Below, one piece after another: positions 45,616 to 54,141 of a stretch of 64,000 nucleotides of DNA. Positions within the stretch are counted from its first letter, which is position 1, and each line of letters begins with the position of its first letter. The notes under the pieces are model-generated. The model was given only the letters and a program-made list of their open reading frames with translations. It had not been told where the DNA came from and made no database searches. The stretch covers positions 46,828-110,827 of the forward strand of contig MGYC01000008.1 in assembly GCA_001801575.1 (NCBI GenBank), in the 5' to 3' direction. The stretch comes from Gammaproteobacteria bacterium RIFCSPHIGHO2_12_FULL_41_20. Lineage in GTDB: Bacteria > Pseudomonadota > Gammaproteobacteria > DSM-16500. Both the position numbers and the translations under genes were made by a program.

Positions 45616-45760
45616 GGGTGTTGTTTGTCTCTCTTTACTTTAGTTGTTTTAAGTATAGCACTATTATAAAAAAATTGTCACCCGCAATTTTAGGAATGAA
45701 TATCAAGATGTCAACCACAGCTTATCTAAGCAGCTAAACCTTGAGGAGTGGCCATGCTCG

Positions 45761-45865
45761 CCTGCTGAAGACGGTGAGCTGATCCTCTTCGCTAACGCTC
45801 AGGATGATAGTTTAATTGCCATCCTGAGCGTTAGCGAAGAGGATCAGCTCACCGTCTTCAGCAGG
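45761..45865. repeat. Palindromic repeat, TCATCCTGAGCG family (copy 2)
   Basis: Perfect 46-bp arms at 45761-45806 and 45820-45865, loop of 13 nt (ATAGTTTAATTGC). Both arms carry the same extra CT (GATCCTCTTCGC and its complement) that is absent from the other copies. It lies between miaB and phoH. Confidence 0.93.
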
Positions 45866-45914
45866 AACTCCTGATCGCGACAGGGACGTGAATAGTTACA
45901 GGCAACTTACGGGT

Positions 45915-47231
45915 TTACAATTCCCCTTGCAGAGAGTTACCCGTAACAGCAGTAATTTTTACTGTGATCAGTTGGCCAATCAACTCGTTATTACCACTGA
46001 AATTCACTACACGATTATTTTCCGTACGACCGGCAAGACGGTCTGGATTTTTTTGTGAGGGACCGGTGACCAGCACGGTTTGTGTTGTACCTACCATTTT
46101 TTCGCTGATTTTACGGCCATTTAAGTGGATGCGTTCTTGTAGGATAGCCAAACGTTGTTTTTTGACTTCCATAGAAATATCGTCAGATAGTTGTGCAGCA
46201 GGAGTGCCTGGGCGGGGGCTATAAATAAAGCTAAATGAATGATCAAACTCTATATCGTAAATAAGATTCATCGTGTCTGCAAAATCTTGTTCTGTTTCAC
46301 CAGGAAAACCAATAATAAAATCTGAAGAAATACTAATGTCAGGGCGGACTTGACGTAAGCGCCGAATTTTTGCTTTGTATTCTAAGGCGGTGTATCCACG
46401 TTTCATTGCGGATAAAATGCGATCAGAACCACTTTGTACGGGAAGATGTAGAAAGTTGACGACTTGTGGAATTTCAGCAAAAGCTTGAATAAGACGCGAG
46501 GAAAATGCGGTAGGGTGAGAGGTAGTGAAACGAATACGTGCAATCTCATCTAACGCAGCAATATACTGTAGTAATGTAGCTAAATCAGCCATACCACCTT
46601 CGTGCATGGGACCACGATAATCATTCACATTTTGTCCGAGCAATGTGATTTCTCGTACGCCTTGAGTTGCCAGTGTGACTATTTCTGCCAACACATCATC
46701 TAGAGGACGACTAATTTCTTCACCACGCGTGTAGGGGACAACACAAAAGCTACAGTACTTGCTGCAACCTTCCATAATGGTGACATAAGCTGTAACGCCA
46801 TCTGCTTTAGGTTCAGGGAGGCGATCAAATTTTTCTATCTCTGGGAAACTCACATCGACAACGGCTTTATGTTTGTTTTGTACTTCACTTAGCATATCAC
46901 CTAGGCGATGAATGGTTTGTGGCCCAAAAACCAAGTCAACAAAGGGGGCGCGAGAAAGAATGGCTTGACCTTCTTGGCTAGCAACGCAACCACCTACGCC
47001 AATAATCATATGTGGTTTTTTATTTTTTAATGCTCGCCAGCGTCCTAATTCAGAAAAAACTTTTTCTTGGGCTTTCTCACGAATCGAACAGGTATTAAGG
47101 AGAAGCACATCGGCCTCTTCTGGGTTATCGGTTTTTTCTAAATGATGTGACGCATATAAGACGTCAGCCATTTTTGCTGAGTCATATTCATTCATTTGGC
47201 AGCCGTGAGTTTGAATATATAATTTATGCAT
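45915..47231 (-). CDS. miaB: tRNA-2-methylthio-N6-dimethylallyladenosine synthase
   Basis: Radical-SAM methylthiotransferase acting on i6A37 of tRNAs. It has the N-terminal UPF0004 domain with three cluster cysteines ([30 protein letters not shown]), the radical SAM cluster motif CSKYCSFC, and a C-terminal TRAM domain. The start at 47231 ([12 protein letters not shown]) is preferred over 47249. Its first codons overlap the panC stop by 8 bp, so miaB is read from the pantothenate operon. Confidence 0.94.
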   Translation of the reverse strand: MHKLYIQTHGCQMNEYDSAKMADVLYASHHLEKTDNPEEADVLLLNTCSIREKAQEKVFSELGRWRALKNKKPHMIIGVGGCVASQEGQAILSRAPFVDLVFGPQTIHRLGDMLSEVQNKHKAVVDVSFPEIEKFDRLPEPKADGVTAYVTIMEGCSKYCSFCVVPYTRGEEISRPLDDVLAEIVTLATQGVREITLLGQNVNDYRGPMHEGGMADLATLLQYIAALDEIARIRFTTSHPTAFSSRLIQAFAEIPQVVNFLHLPVQSGSDRILSAMKRGYTALEYKAKIRRLRQVRPDISISSDFIIGFPGETEQDFADTMNLIYDIEFDHSFSFIYSPRPGTPAAQLSDDISMEVKKQRLAILQERIHLNGRKISEKMVGTTQTVLVTGPSQKNPDRLAGRTENNRVVNFSGNNELIGQLITVKITAVTGNSLQGEL

Positions 47232-48000
47232 GGTTGTGCTCTTGCGCAAGAAGTCTATTGTCGATTAATCGCACTTCATCTAACCATACGGCACCTAAAC
47301 GACGTTGCCATTTATCCGCAATGTAATCCACTTTAAATCCCAGTTTTTGTAGTTCAACATGGATGGTTTCTGTGTCCAGTGAGCTTTGCAGCAAGCGCGC
47401 AAAATCAACGGCTTTTTTTCTTTGCTCAGAGGTTAACCGCGAATTCCGTGAGCTAAGAGCGAGGCCGTCGTTTGCCCGGATGGTTTTGCAAGCGATGACC
47501 TCGACAGGTAAAAATAATGCAGACACCATTTTTTTAATTAATAATAACTGTTGGTAATCTTTTTCTCCGAAATATATTCGCTGTGGCTGTACTAAGTTTA
47601 ATAATTTCAATATCACGGTGAGCACACCATGGAAATGGCCTGGGCGATATTTACCCTCTAGTTCAGTACTTAATGTGGTTTCCATGACTTGCATTTGGTA
47701 ATGATCCGCATACATTTCTTCGGCGTTGGGGAGGAACAAATAATCTATGTGATGTGCTGTTAACATATCGCTATCTTGTTTTATAGTGCGGGGGTAGTTT
47801 GTGAAATCGCTGGATTGATTAAACTGTGTGGGGTTTACAAAAATACTGACAATAGTTAGGGTGTTTTCTTGCTGTGATCGCTTGCATAAACTCAAATGGC
47901 CTGCATGGAGATGCCCCATTGTTGGCACAAAACCAATCGTATGATTAACTAAATTTTTTCTTAAAGCTTGCCATTCTTTAATCGTGGTAACAATGTTCAT
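47224..48000 (-). CDS. panC: Pantothenate synthetase
   Basis: Joins pantoate and beta-alanine with ATP. It has [17 protein letters not shown] (HIGH-like motif), [31 protein letters not shown] and [11 protein letters not shown]. The 258-residue form starting at 48000 ([14 protein letters not shown]) matches the family; the upstream frame to 48048 lies inside panB. It overlaps panB by 23 bp and miaB by 8 bp. The C-terminus is somewhat shorter than in E. coli (283 residues). Confidence 0.93.
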   Translation of the reverse strand: MNIVTTIKEWQALRKNLVNHTIGFVPTMGHLHAGHLSLCKRSQQENTLTIVSIFVNPTQFNQSSDFTNYPRTIKQDSDMLTAHHIDYLFLPNAEEMYADHYQMQVMETTLSTELEGKYRPGHFHGVLTVILKLLNLVQPQRIYFGEKDYQQLLLIKKMVSALFLPVEVIACKTIRANDGLALSSRNSRLTSEQRKKAVDFARLLQSSLDTETIHVELQKLGFKVDYIADKWQRRLGAVWLDEVRLIDNRLLAQEHNHA

Positions 48001-48769
48001 GTTGCGGAAATGCTCCAGATTGAATTTCTTGTATGTATGTTTCAACACTGTCTTGTATTTTTTTCTGTCCGTCTAAAAAGGTTTTTACAAATTTAGGCTG
48101 AAAATCGACATTTAACCCGAGCAAATCTTGAAAAACTAATACTTGCCCATCTGTAAATGGTCCTGCACCAATGCCAATGGTAGGAATAATGAGTGACGAA
48201 GTAATTTTTTTGGCGAGCTTTATTGGGATGCATTCAAGAACTATGGCAAAACAGCCAGCTTGTTGTAAACGTAGAGCATCTTCTTGCAATTGTTGTGCGC
48301 TGTCAGCAGTGATACCTTGAGGTTTGTATCCTCCTAGGGCATGAATAAATTGCGGAGTGAGCCCTATGTGACCGACAACGGGAATGCCCGATTCCGAAAA
48401 GTGGCGAATTAACTTTTCATTTCCTGCGGCTCGTTCTAATTTTACTGCACAAGCGCCGGCTTGCATAAGTACTTGTGCAGCAGATACATTTTTGCTGATG
48501 GATTTGCGGTAACTGAGAAAAGGTAAATCACTAATAATAAACTTTTTCCCTGCACCGCGTGCTACGGCAGCGGTATGGAAGCACATCATCTCTAGAGTGG
48601 CTGATAGTGTATCTTTAAATCCATGCATGGTCATGGCGACACTATCACCAACTAATAAACAATCTACGGCTGTTTGTGCTAGGATGCGTGCACTAGTATA
48701 ATCATAACAGGTGATTACACTAATTTTTTCACCGTTTTTTTTCTTGGCGTAAAAATCCAAAATATTCAT
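47978..48769 (-). CDS. panB: 3-methyl-2-oxobutanoate hydroxymethyltransferase
   Basis: Makes ketopantoate from 2-oxoisovalerate and methylene-THF. It has ITCYDYTSARIL, CLLVGDSVAMTMHG (Mg ligand Asp), AVKLERA, GHIGLTPQ and the C-terminal IGIGAGPFTDGQVLVFQDLLGL in the family positions. The start at 48769 overlaps the stop of the upstream Rossmann gene (ATGA), and its own end overlaps panC. The operon is panG-like, panB, panC, miaB. Confidence 0.94.
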   Translation of the reverse strand: MNILDFYAKKKNGEKISVITCYDYTSARILAQTAVDCLLVGDSVAMTMHGFKDTLSATLEMMCFHTAAVARGAGKKFIISDLPFLSYRKSISKNVSAAQVLMQAGACAVKLERAAGNEKLIRHFSESGIPVVGHIGLTPQFIHALGGYKPQGITADSAQQLQEDALRLQQAGCFAIVLECIPIKLAKKITSSLIIPTIGIGAGPFTDGQVLVFQDLLGLNVDFQPKFVKTFLDGQKKIQDSVETYIQEIQSGAFPQHEHCYHD

Positions 48770-49488
48770 GATATCATCTTTTCTTTGTGCAATTGTTGAT
48801 AGCAAGCAACGAAGCTTTTATATACCTCAGCAAAGGGATCTGTAGCAAGTGCAGCCAAATTTTTATTTAACGTCTGGATATCATCGCGCACCAATGGACC
48901 GGTGAGTGCGGTTTTTGCGTCAGTTAGTAAATTTTGCATTTGCTGTTGTAAATAAGGATAAGCAATAGAGGCTGGAAAGTGAAATTCTTCTTCAAAGCTT
49001 GAGAATAATTTTTGCCAGAGTAAGCAACTAAAATTTCCGCTTAATACACATAATGCATGGTATTTTGCTTTAAGTGCGGTAGGTAATCGCACATGCTGAT
49101 TAGGTATGCCGGGTAACAATTGGCTGAAGTCAGGAGCATGATCATCGACAATAAAGGGGATAGCTTGATATTGTTCTAAGCGATATAGGGTATGGCTGAA
49201 ACACATCAATGGATGTGCGCCGCAAGCATGATTGCTCAATAAACTACCAGAAACATGCAGGCGTATGGCTCGACTGTTCTTTAAGTGTTGTTCGATGAAC
49301 GGCTCGATCGCTTGATCGCTAATCAAGAGCAATATGTGAGACGCAAGAGGCAGGGCTTGGTATAATTCGTCCCATGGTTGTTGGCGATGCCAGGTGCTAA
49401 CGTTGAGACCGAGTAAAGAAAAATAATGTCGAAAATGTTGTGCAACTCGGCCATTGCCGATCACGAGGTATGTGGCTGAATTCTTCAT
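48766..49488 (-). CDS. panG: Rossmann-like/DUF2520 protein, candidate ketopantoate reductase (PanG)
   Basis: A 240-residue protein. The N-terminal Rossmann domain has YLVIGNGRVAQHF (GxGxxA) and HILLLISDQAIEPFI; RLHVSGSLLSNHACGAHPLMCFS and a helical C-terminal DUF2520 domain follow. It is unlike classical PanE but fits the PanG type of ketopantoate reductase described in Francisella, with relatives in Coxiella. The reaction would be ketopantoate to pantoate with NAD(P)H, exactly the step missing between PanB and PanC. The ATG at 49488 has GGAG 7 nt upstream and overlaps panB by ATGA. The assignment rests on fold plus operon. Confidence 0.75.
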   Translation of the reverse strand: MKNSATYLVIGNGRVAQHFRHYFSLLGLNVSTWHRQQPWDELYQALPLASHILLLISDQAIEPFIEQHLKNSRAIRLHVSGSLLSNHACGAHPLMCFSHTLYRLEQYQAIPFIVDDHAPDFSQLLPGIPNQHVRLPTALKAKYHALCVLSGNFSCLLWQKLFSSFEEEFHFPASIAYPYLQQQMQNLLTDAKTALTGPLVRDDIQTLNKNLAALATDPFAEVYKSFVACYQQLHKEKMIS

Positions 49489-49557
49489 AGCCAAGCTCCG
49501 GGTTTTTGGGTAAATTATGGCATATTAATCTACAAGTAAGTGGAGTTATTTGCAATA

Positions 49558-49595
49558 AGGCTCTGTGTAAAGAAAGTTATTCTTTCACAGAGCCT
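49558..49595 (+). terminator. Strong hairpin between panG-like and ferredoxin-like genes
   Basis: AGGCTCTGTG-T-AAAG pairs with CTTTCACAGAGCCT (one bulged base, loop of about 9 nt). It lies in the divergent gap, 32 bp upstream of the ferredoxin-like start on the plus strand. No T-run follows, so it may be a leader structure rather than a terminator. Confidence 0.4.
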
Positions 49596-49627
49596 AAGTA
49601 GGACAGAAGTTCTAATGAGAAACAACC

Positions 49628-49996
49628 ATGAACAAAGACTTACAACAGCGTGTTGACGCATTACACTTGTCAGCGATTAAGCGGCATATTTTTTTATGCT
49701 GTGATCAAACCCAGCCAAAATGCTGCGATAAGGAGGTTGGGCTAAATGCTTGGGAATATTTAAAAAATAGGTTAAATGAATTAAAACTGACGGGACAGGG
49801 TGGTATTTATCGTTCTAAAGTCAATTGTTTACGTATTTGTACTGCGGGGCCAATTGCTGTCGTGTATCCGGATAATGTGTGGTATCACTCCTGTTCTCCT
49901 GAGGTATTAGAGCGGATTATTCAAGAGCATCTGCTTCGCGGCCAGCCAGTGCAGGATTACGTCTTATATGCAGCAGGGCAAGATCATGCCTGCTAG
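49628..49996 (+). CDS. (2Fe-2S) ferredoxin domain protein (thioredoxin-like fold)
   Basis: A 122-residue thioredoxin-like [2Fe-2S] ferredoxin. It has [20 protein letters not shown] with the first cluster cysteines, [26 protein letters not shown] with the second pair, and [13 protein letters not shown]. Family members occur as single genes in many proteobacteria and their partner is not defined. Its end overlaps the rsmE start by 11 bp, so both are read together. Confidence 0.85.
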   Translation: MNKDLQQRVDALHLSAIKRHIFLCCDQTQPKCCDKEVGLNAWEYLKNRLNELKLTGQGGIYRSKVNCLRICTAGPIAVVYPDNVWYHSCSPEVLERIIQEHLLRGQPVQDYVLYAAGQDHAC

Positions 49997-50717
49997 TCGA
50001 ATTTTTCAAGCGACCCCTTTCCAAGTAAATACAGTTATCGTATTAGATAAGCCAGCTAGTCATCATCTCATGCGGGTATTACGAGTAAACGTGGGAGAAA
50101 AAGTAACCTTGTTTAATGGCCAAGGAGGTGAATATCATGCGCGTATTCAGCATATGGATAAACATCATGTGACGGCGTGGGTAGAGGCACATATTCCTCA
50201 TGAAGTGGAATCACCTTTACGGCTACATTTGGCGCAGGGTATTGCTCGTGGCGAGAAGATGGATTATATCATTCAAAAAGCCGTGGAATTGGGCGTGCAC
50301 TGTATTACGCCTTTATTGACGGAGCGTTGTACCGTGCAGTTAGATGCAACGCGACGTGAAAAACGTTTAGCACATTGGCGGTCGATTATTGTTAGTGCTT
50401 GTGAACAATGTGGGCGTAATCAGTTACCCAATATAGCTGAGCCAGAGCAGTTAACTGCTTGGTTAGCTTCAGTGCAAACTACTATGCGCTTTGTCTTGTC
50501 CCCGCATGTAGCAGAGACGTTGCCTAGTCATTTTCCAGAGGCGGCTAAGGAAGCCTTGTTATTGATTGGCCCCGAAGGAGGGTTTAGCGATGCAGAAATG
50601 CAGCGAGTGTATCAGTATCGTTTTATACCGTTGAATTTAGGGCCACGCATACTGCGTACAGAAACCACTTCAGTAGCTGCCATCGCGGTATTGCAGAATC
50701 GCTATGGTGATATGTAA
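49986..50717 (+). CDS. rsmE: 16S rRNA m3U1498 methyltransferase
   Basis: SPOUT-class methyltransferase that modifies U1498 of 16S rRNA. It has the N-terminal PUA-like part ([22 protein letters not shown]), [19 protein letters not shown], and the SAM-binding knot [14 protein letters not shown] followed by [12 protein letters not shown]. The ATG at 49986 is preferred (MPASRIFQ); the gene is 243 residues and coupled to the ferredoxin-like gene. Confidence 0.94.
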   Translation: MPASRIFQATPFQVNTVIVLDKPASHHLMRVLRVNVGEKVTLFNGQGGEYHARIQHMDKHHVTAWVEAHIPHEVESPLRLHLAQGIARGEKMDYIIQKAVELGVHCITPLLTERCTVQLDATRREKRLAHWRSIIVSACEQCGRNQLPNIAEPEQLTAWLASVQTTMRFVLSPHVAETLPSHFPEAAKEALLLIGPEGGFSDAEMQRVYQYRFIPLNLGPRILRTETTSVAAIAVLQNRYGDM

Positions 50718-50866
50718 TGTAACTTGCACCTGATTGGTGATCCGAAAATTTTTGAAAGACCTAGATCAGTCAAGGTGTTACGTTTAAAATCGTGAATCAA
50801 CTGCCGTTTCTAGGTTTAAGGACTAGTTAATAATTTTATTGATAACTTCAATTATACTAACTTGTT

Positions 50867-52552
50867 ATGACTACTTCGCGCGCTTTACCTACAGGCCAGG
50901 ATTGGCTGATTACCGCGATGGAGAATGCGTCTTATAATCCCGATAAAGCAGGGGTGTGTTTTGGCGTGGCTTGCATGGCCATGCAGGCAATGTTGACTAG
51001 AGATTTTGAGAGATTTAATAATAGACTTTTTAAAATATATCAAACACTTGATGTTACACAGCAAATAGATATAGATATTCGTGCTTTATTTGATGGTATT
51101 GAGATTTGCCAATATCCGGCTCGGAATGTAGAGGCAATGGGGGAATTGATTCGCCGTCAAGATGCTCAGGCCTCTTTGGCGTTAGTGTTATCATCACAGT
51201 TAGAAAGCCAGGGTGGATTGATAGAAGTTGCAAAAGGTATCACCCTTTATACTGCAGAGCAGTTTCAGACTTATTGGAAAATCTGGAAAGATGCTTTTGC
51301 TGACGGCGATTTTCCCGTGTGTTTTTTGCTTGGCAGTCCATTGCACATTATTGCTATTGGGTATGATCCACAAGAAAAACATTGGCTATTTGTGGATGCG
51401 AATACATTGCCAGGACAAGTTATAAAAACGGAACAAGTATTAGTAGAAAAAATACGTTCTGCATTTACTATTACAGAGGGAGTATCTGATATAAGAACCA
51501 TGTTACATATGCGCATGTTTGTAGCAAAAGACAACACAGAAGTAACGAGGCAGCGGCTCGGTGTTGTTAAGCAGCCAAACTGGGATCTTACTAGTACTGA
51601 ATTACAGGAATATACATGTAATGGATACTCGCCATTAGACTTAGCGATTATGGAGAATGATGAAGAGGCGGTAAAGGATTTGCTAGGGAGAGGGCTTTTG
51701 CCTGAGGGATTGTTGCATGCAGTTAGCTGGGGATATATCAGTATAGCTCAACGGCTTTTGGAAGCAGGAGATGCTAGTATTAACTGTATGGTTGGGAAAG
51801 GTGAAACTTTGCTTTATATAGCTGTGCAGAATCAAGATTACAATATGGCTGCATTATTATTGGAATACCATGCTGATTATCAACTTTGTTTGTCTGGTGC
51901 ATTTCCATTGTTAGCTGCAATACAAAATAATGATGCGATAATGGTACAATTATTATTAAACCAGGGAGCAAACGTTAATCAACAATCCCCGAGCGGGGAA
52001 ATAGCTTTGAGTATTGCTGTAGCAAAAGGTTATCTAAATATCACAGAGTTGTTGTTAGACTGGGGTGTTAACTTACATACTCTAACACCAGCATGTTTGG
52101 CTGATTTACTATTTGTTGCGGTAGATCAAAATTATATAAGCTTAGCGGAAAAGTTATTAGCGCAGGGGGTGGATCCTACTCTTTGTGAGAGTGGGGATGC
52201 CATTGTTCAGCTCGCTGCTAGCAAGGGTTATACAGATTTATCCATGAGGTTGAGTGCAATATTTTCGCAGAAAGATACGGAGATAGATAGGCTGTTTTTA
52301 GGGTTGGATGGGGGAATGCCATACCCTTTTGCAGATGCTAGATTTTTATTATTTACCCCGCCTGTTTCTCCGATACCATATAAACGGCAATTAAATATTG
52401 CGGATGAAGAAGGATTTCAAGAGGATAAAAGAAGAAAGCCGATGGATAGAGAAGAAAGCGAAGATTTTTCTGCAGAAGCTCTATTATATGATGCGCCATT
52501 AAGTGATATGTTAGAGTCTATATCGCGGAGTACACCAGGAGCAACTCGCTGA
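50867..52552 (+). CDS. Ankyrin-repeat protein with C58-like cysteine protease domain (putative effector)
   Basis: A 561-residue protein. The N-terminal 220 residues resemble a YopT/C58-type papain fold: AGVCFGVACMAMQAML with Cys31, LLGSPLHIIAIGYDP with His160, and HWLFVDANTLPGQ with Asp177. Residues 250-470 contain about six ankyrin repeats (YSPLDLAIMENDEEAVKDLL, ETLLYIAVQNQDYNMAALLL, FPLLAAIQNNDAIMVQLLL, EIALSIAVAKGYLNITELLL). The acidic/Arg-rich tail has no known domain. Ankyrin plus cysteine-protease domains occur in Legionella effectors such as AnkH. The stop codon lies inside a palindromic repeat. Enzyme activity is inferred. Confidence 0.75.
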   Translation: MTTSRALPTGQDWLITAMENASYNPDKAGVCFGVACMAMQAMLTRDFERFNNRLFKIYQTLDVTQQIDIDIRALFDGIEICQYPARNVEAMGELIRRQDAQASLALVLSSQLESQGGLIEVAKGITLYTAEQFQTYWKIWKDAFADGDFPVCFLLGSPLHIIAIGYDPQEKHWLFVDANTLPGQVIKTEQVLVEKIRSAFTITEGVSDIRTMLHMRMFVAKDNTEVTRQRLGVVKQPNWDLTSTELQEYTCNGYSPLDLAIMENDEEAVKDLLGRGLLPEGLLHAVSWGYISIAQRLLEAGDASINCMVGKGETLLYIAVQNQDYNMAALLLEYHADYQLCLSGAFPLLAAIQNNDAIMVQLLLNQGANVNQQSPSGEIALSIAVAKGYLNITELLLDWGVNLHTLTPACLADLLFVAVDQNYISLAEKLLAQGVDPTLCESGDAIVQLAASKGYTDLSMRLSAIFSQKDTEIDRLFLGLDGGMPYPFADARFLLFTPPVSPIPYKRQLNIADEEGFQEDKRRKPMDREESEDFSAEALLYDAPLSDMLESISRSTPGATR

Positions 52553-52659
52553 AGACGGTAAGCTGATCCTTCGCTAACGCTCAGGATGACAATTTGATAG
52601 TTTAATTGCCAAATTGTCATCCTGAGCGTTAGCGAAGGATCAGCTTACCGTCTTCAGCG
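52547..52659. repeat. Palindromic repeat, TCATCCTGAGCG family (copy 3)
   Basis: Perfect 49-bp arms at 52547-52595 and 52611-52659, loop GATAGTTTAATTGCC. It contains the TGA stop of the ankyrin gene (52550-52552). The distal arm reads GGTAAGCT here, against GGTGAGCT in copy 2 and GATGAGCT in copy 4, with matching changes in the opposite arm. Confidence 0.94.
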
Positions 52660-52701
52660 GAACTCCTCTGACAGATCTTCTTTCTTACCTTAGTTTTGCG
52701 C

Positions 52702-52707
52702 TATAAT
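52702..52707 (+). promoter_or_regulatory. -10 element of a likely glmU-glmS promoter
   Basis: A perfect TATAAT, 49 bp upstream of the glmU ATG and just outside the palindromic repeat. The -35 (TTTCTT-like, about 17 bp upstream) is poor. It is the only good promoter-like sequence in the gap. Confidence 0.4.
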
Positions 52708-52755
52708 TCGACACCCAACTAACGTTTCTAGGATAATATAAAGGATACCTTTTTC

Positions 52756-54138
52756 ATGGCTCTTCGTACGGTGATTCTTGCGGCAGGGCAAGGCAAGCGT
52801 ATGCATTCACGGCTGCCTAAAGTTTTACATCTTCTAGCAGGTAAACCTTTGTTAGAACATGTGATTCATACTGCTTTAACTTTGTCGCCACCTTTGTTAC
52901 CTATCGTTGTATATGGTCACCAAGGCGAGCAAGTCCGGCAAGCCTGTACACACTTTTCCGTATGTTGGGTAGAGCAAAAGGAACAATTAGGTACGGGGCA
53001 TGCGTTATTACAGGCGCTGCCTGAGGTTACAGAAGAAGATAGGGTATTAGTGCTGTATGGGGATGTGCCACTCATTGCCCTGGATACATTACAGCGGTTA
53101 ATTGTAACAACTCCTGATGCCGATATGGGGTTGATTACTGCTCATTTACCCATGCCTATGGGATATGGAAGAGTGAAGCGTGATGCACAGGGGCAAGTTC
53201 AAGGGGTAGTCGAAGAGAAAGATGCCACAGTAGAAGAGCGGGCTATTCAAGAGATTAATTCGGGTATTTATTTGATTCCTGCTAAATGCTTAAAAGCCTG
53301 GTTGCCACAATTACAAAACGCCAATGTGCAACACGAGTATTACCTGCCTGATGTGATTGCTTTAGCGAAGGCGGCGCAGGTGGCTATTCATACCGTCCAG
53401 CCTTTACATCATGAAGAAATTTTAGGCGTCAATGATCGTATGCAATTGGCTGAGCTCGAGCGTTTTTATCAGCGACGTTGTGCGGAAGCATTAATGTGTG
53501 CAGGAGTGACGATTCGCGATCCGCAACGTATCGATATTCGCGGTGAAGTTTACATAGGCAAAGATGTCACTATTGATGTGAATGTGATTCTAGAAGGAAA
53601 TGTGACGATAGGGGATGACTGTATTATTGGCCCTGCCACGTTACTACGCAATGTCACGTTAGGGCAACGTGTAGAAGTGAAAGCGCAGAGTGTTTTAGAA
53701 GATGCAAAAGTCGGCGATGATTGTGTGATTGGGCCGTTTGCACGGTTACGGCCAGGAACGATATTAGCAGCAAAGGCGCATGTTGGTAATTTTGTGGAGG
53801 TTAAGAATAGCTTTGTTGGAGAGCAAACCAAGATTAACCATTTAAGCTATATCGGGGATAGCAAAATTGGGAAGTATGTTAATATTGGCGCAGGTACTAT
53901 TACGTGTAATTATGATGGCGCTAACAAACATCAAACCGTCATTGGTGATGGTGCATTTATTGGGTCAAATACCGCATTAGTGGCACCTGTAATGATCGGT
54001 GAAGGTGCAACTATCGGTGCAGGTTCAACGATTACATGCGATGCACCGTCGCAGCAATTGACATTAGCGCGAGCGAGTCAAAAAAGTATTAAAAGTTGGC
54101 AACGTCCACAAAAGAAAAAACAACAACAGGAACTCTAG
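52756..54138 (+). CDS. glmU: Bifunctional UDP-GlcNAc pyrophosphorylase / GlcN-1-P acetyltransferase
   Basis: A 460-residue enzyme for the last two steps of UDP-GlcNAc synthesis. The N-terminal uridylyltransferase has VILAAGQGKRMHSRLPKVLH, LGTGHALLQALP, LYGDVPLI and EINSGIYLIP. The C-terminal left-handed beta-helix has repeated hexapeptides, GPFARLRPGT and the acetyl-CoA site region NIGAGTITCNYDGANKHQT. It is followed by glmS after 3 bp. Its product feeds peptidoglycan, lipid A and the amino sugars of the polysaccharide locus. Confidence 0.96.
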   Translation: MALRTVILAAGQGKRMHSRLPKVLHLLAGKPLLEHVIHTALTLSPPLLPIVVYGHQGEQVRQACTHFSVCWVEQKEQLGTGHALLQALPEVTEEDRVLVLYGDVPLIALDTLQRLIVTTPDADMGLITAHLPMPMGYGRVKRDAQGQVQGVVEEKDATVEERAIQEINSGIYLIPAKCLKAWLPQLQNANVQHEYYLPDVIALAKAAQVAIHTVQPLHHEEILGVNDRMQLAELERFYQRRCAEALMCAGVTIRDPQRIDIRGEVYIGKDVTIDVNVILEGNVTIGDDCIIGPATLLRNVTLGQRVEVKAQSVLEDAKVGDDCVIGPFARLRPGTILAAKAHVGNFVEVKNSFVGEQTKINHLSYIGDSKIGKYVNIGAGTITCNYDGANKHQTVIGDGAFIGSNTALVAPVMIGEGATIGAGSTITCDAPSQQLTLARASQKSIKSWQRPQKKKQQQEL

Positions 54139-54141
54139 AAT

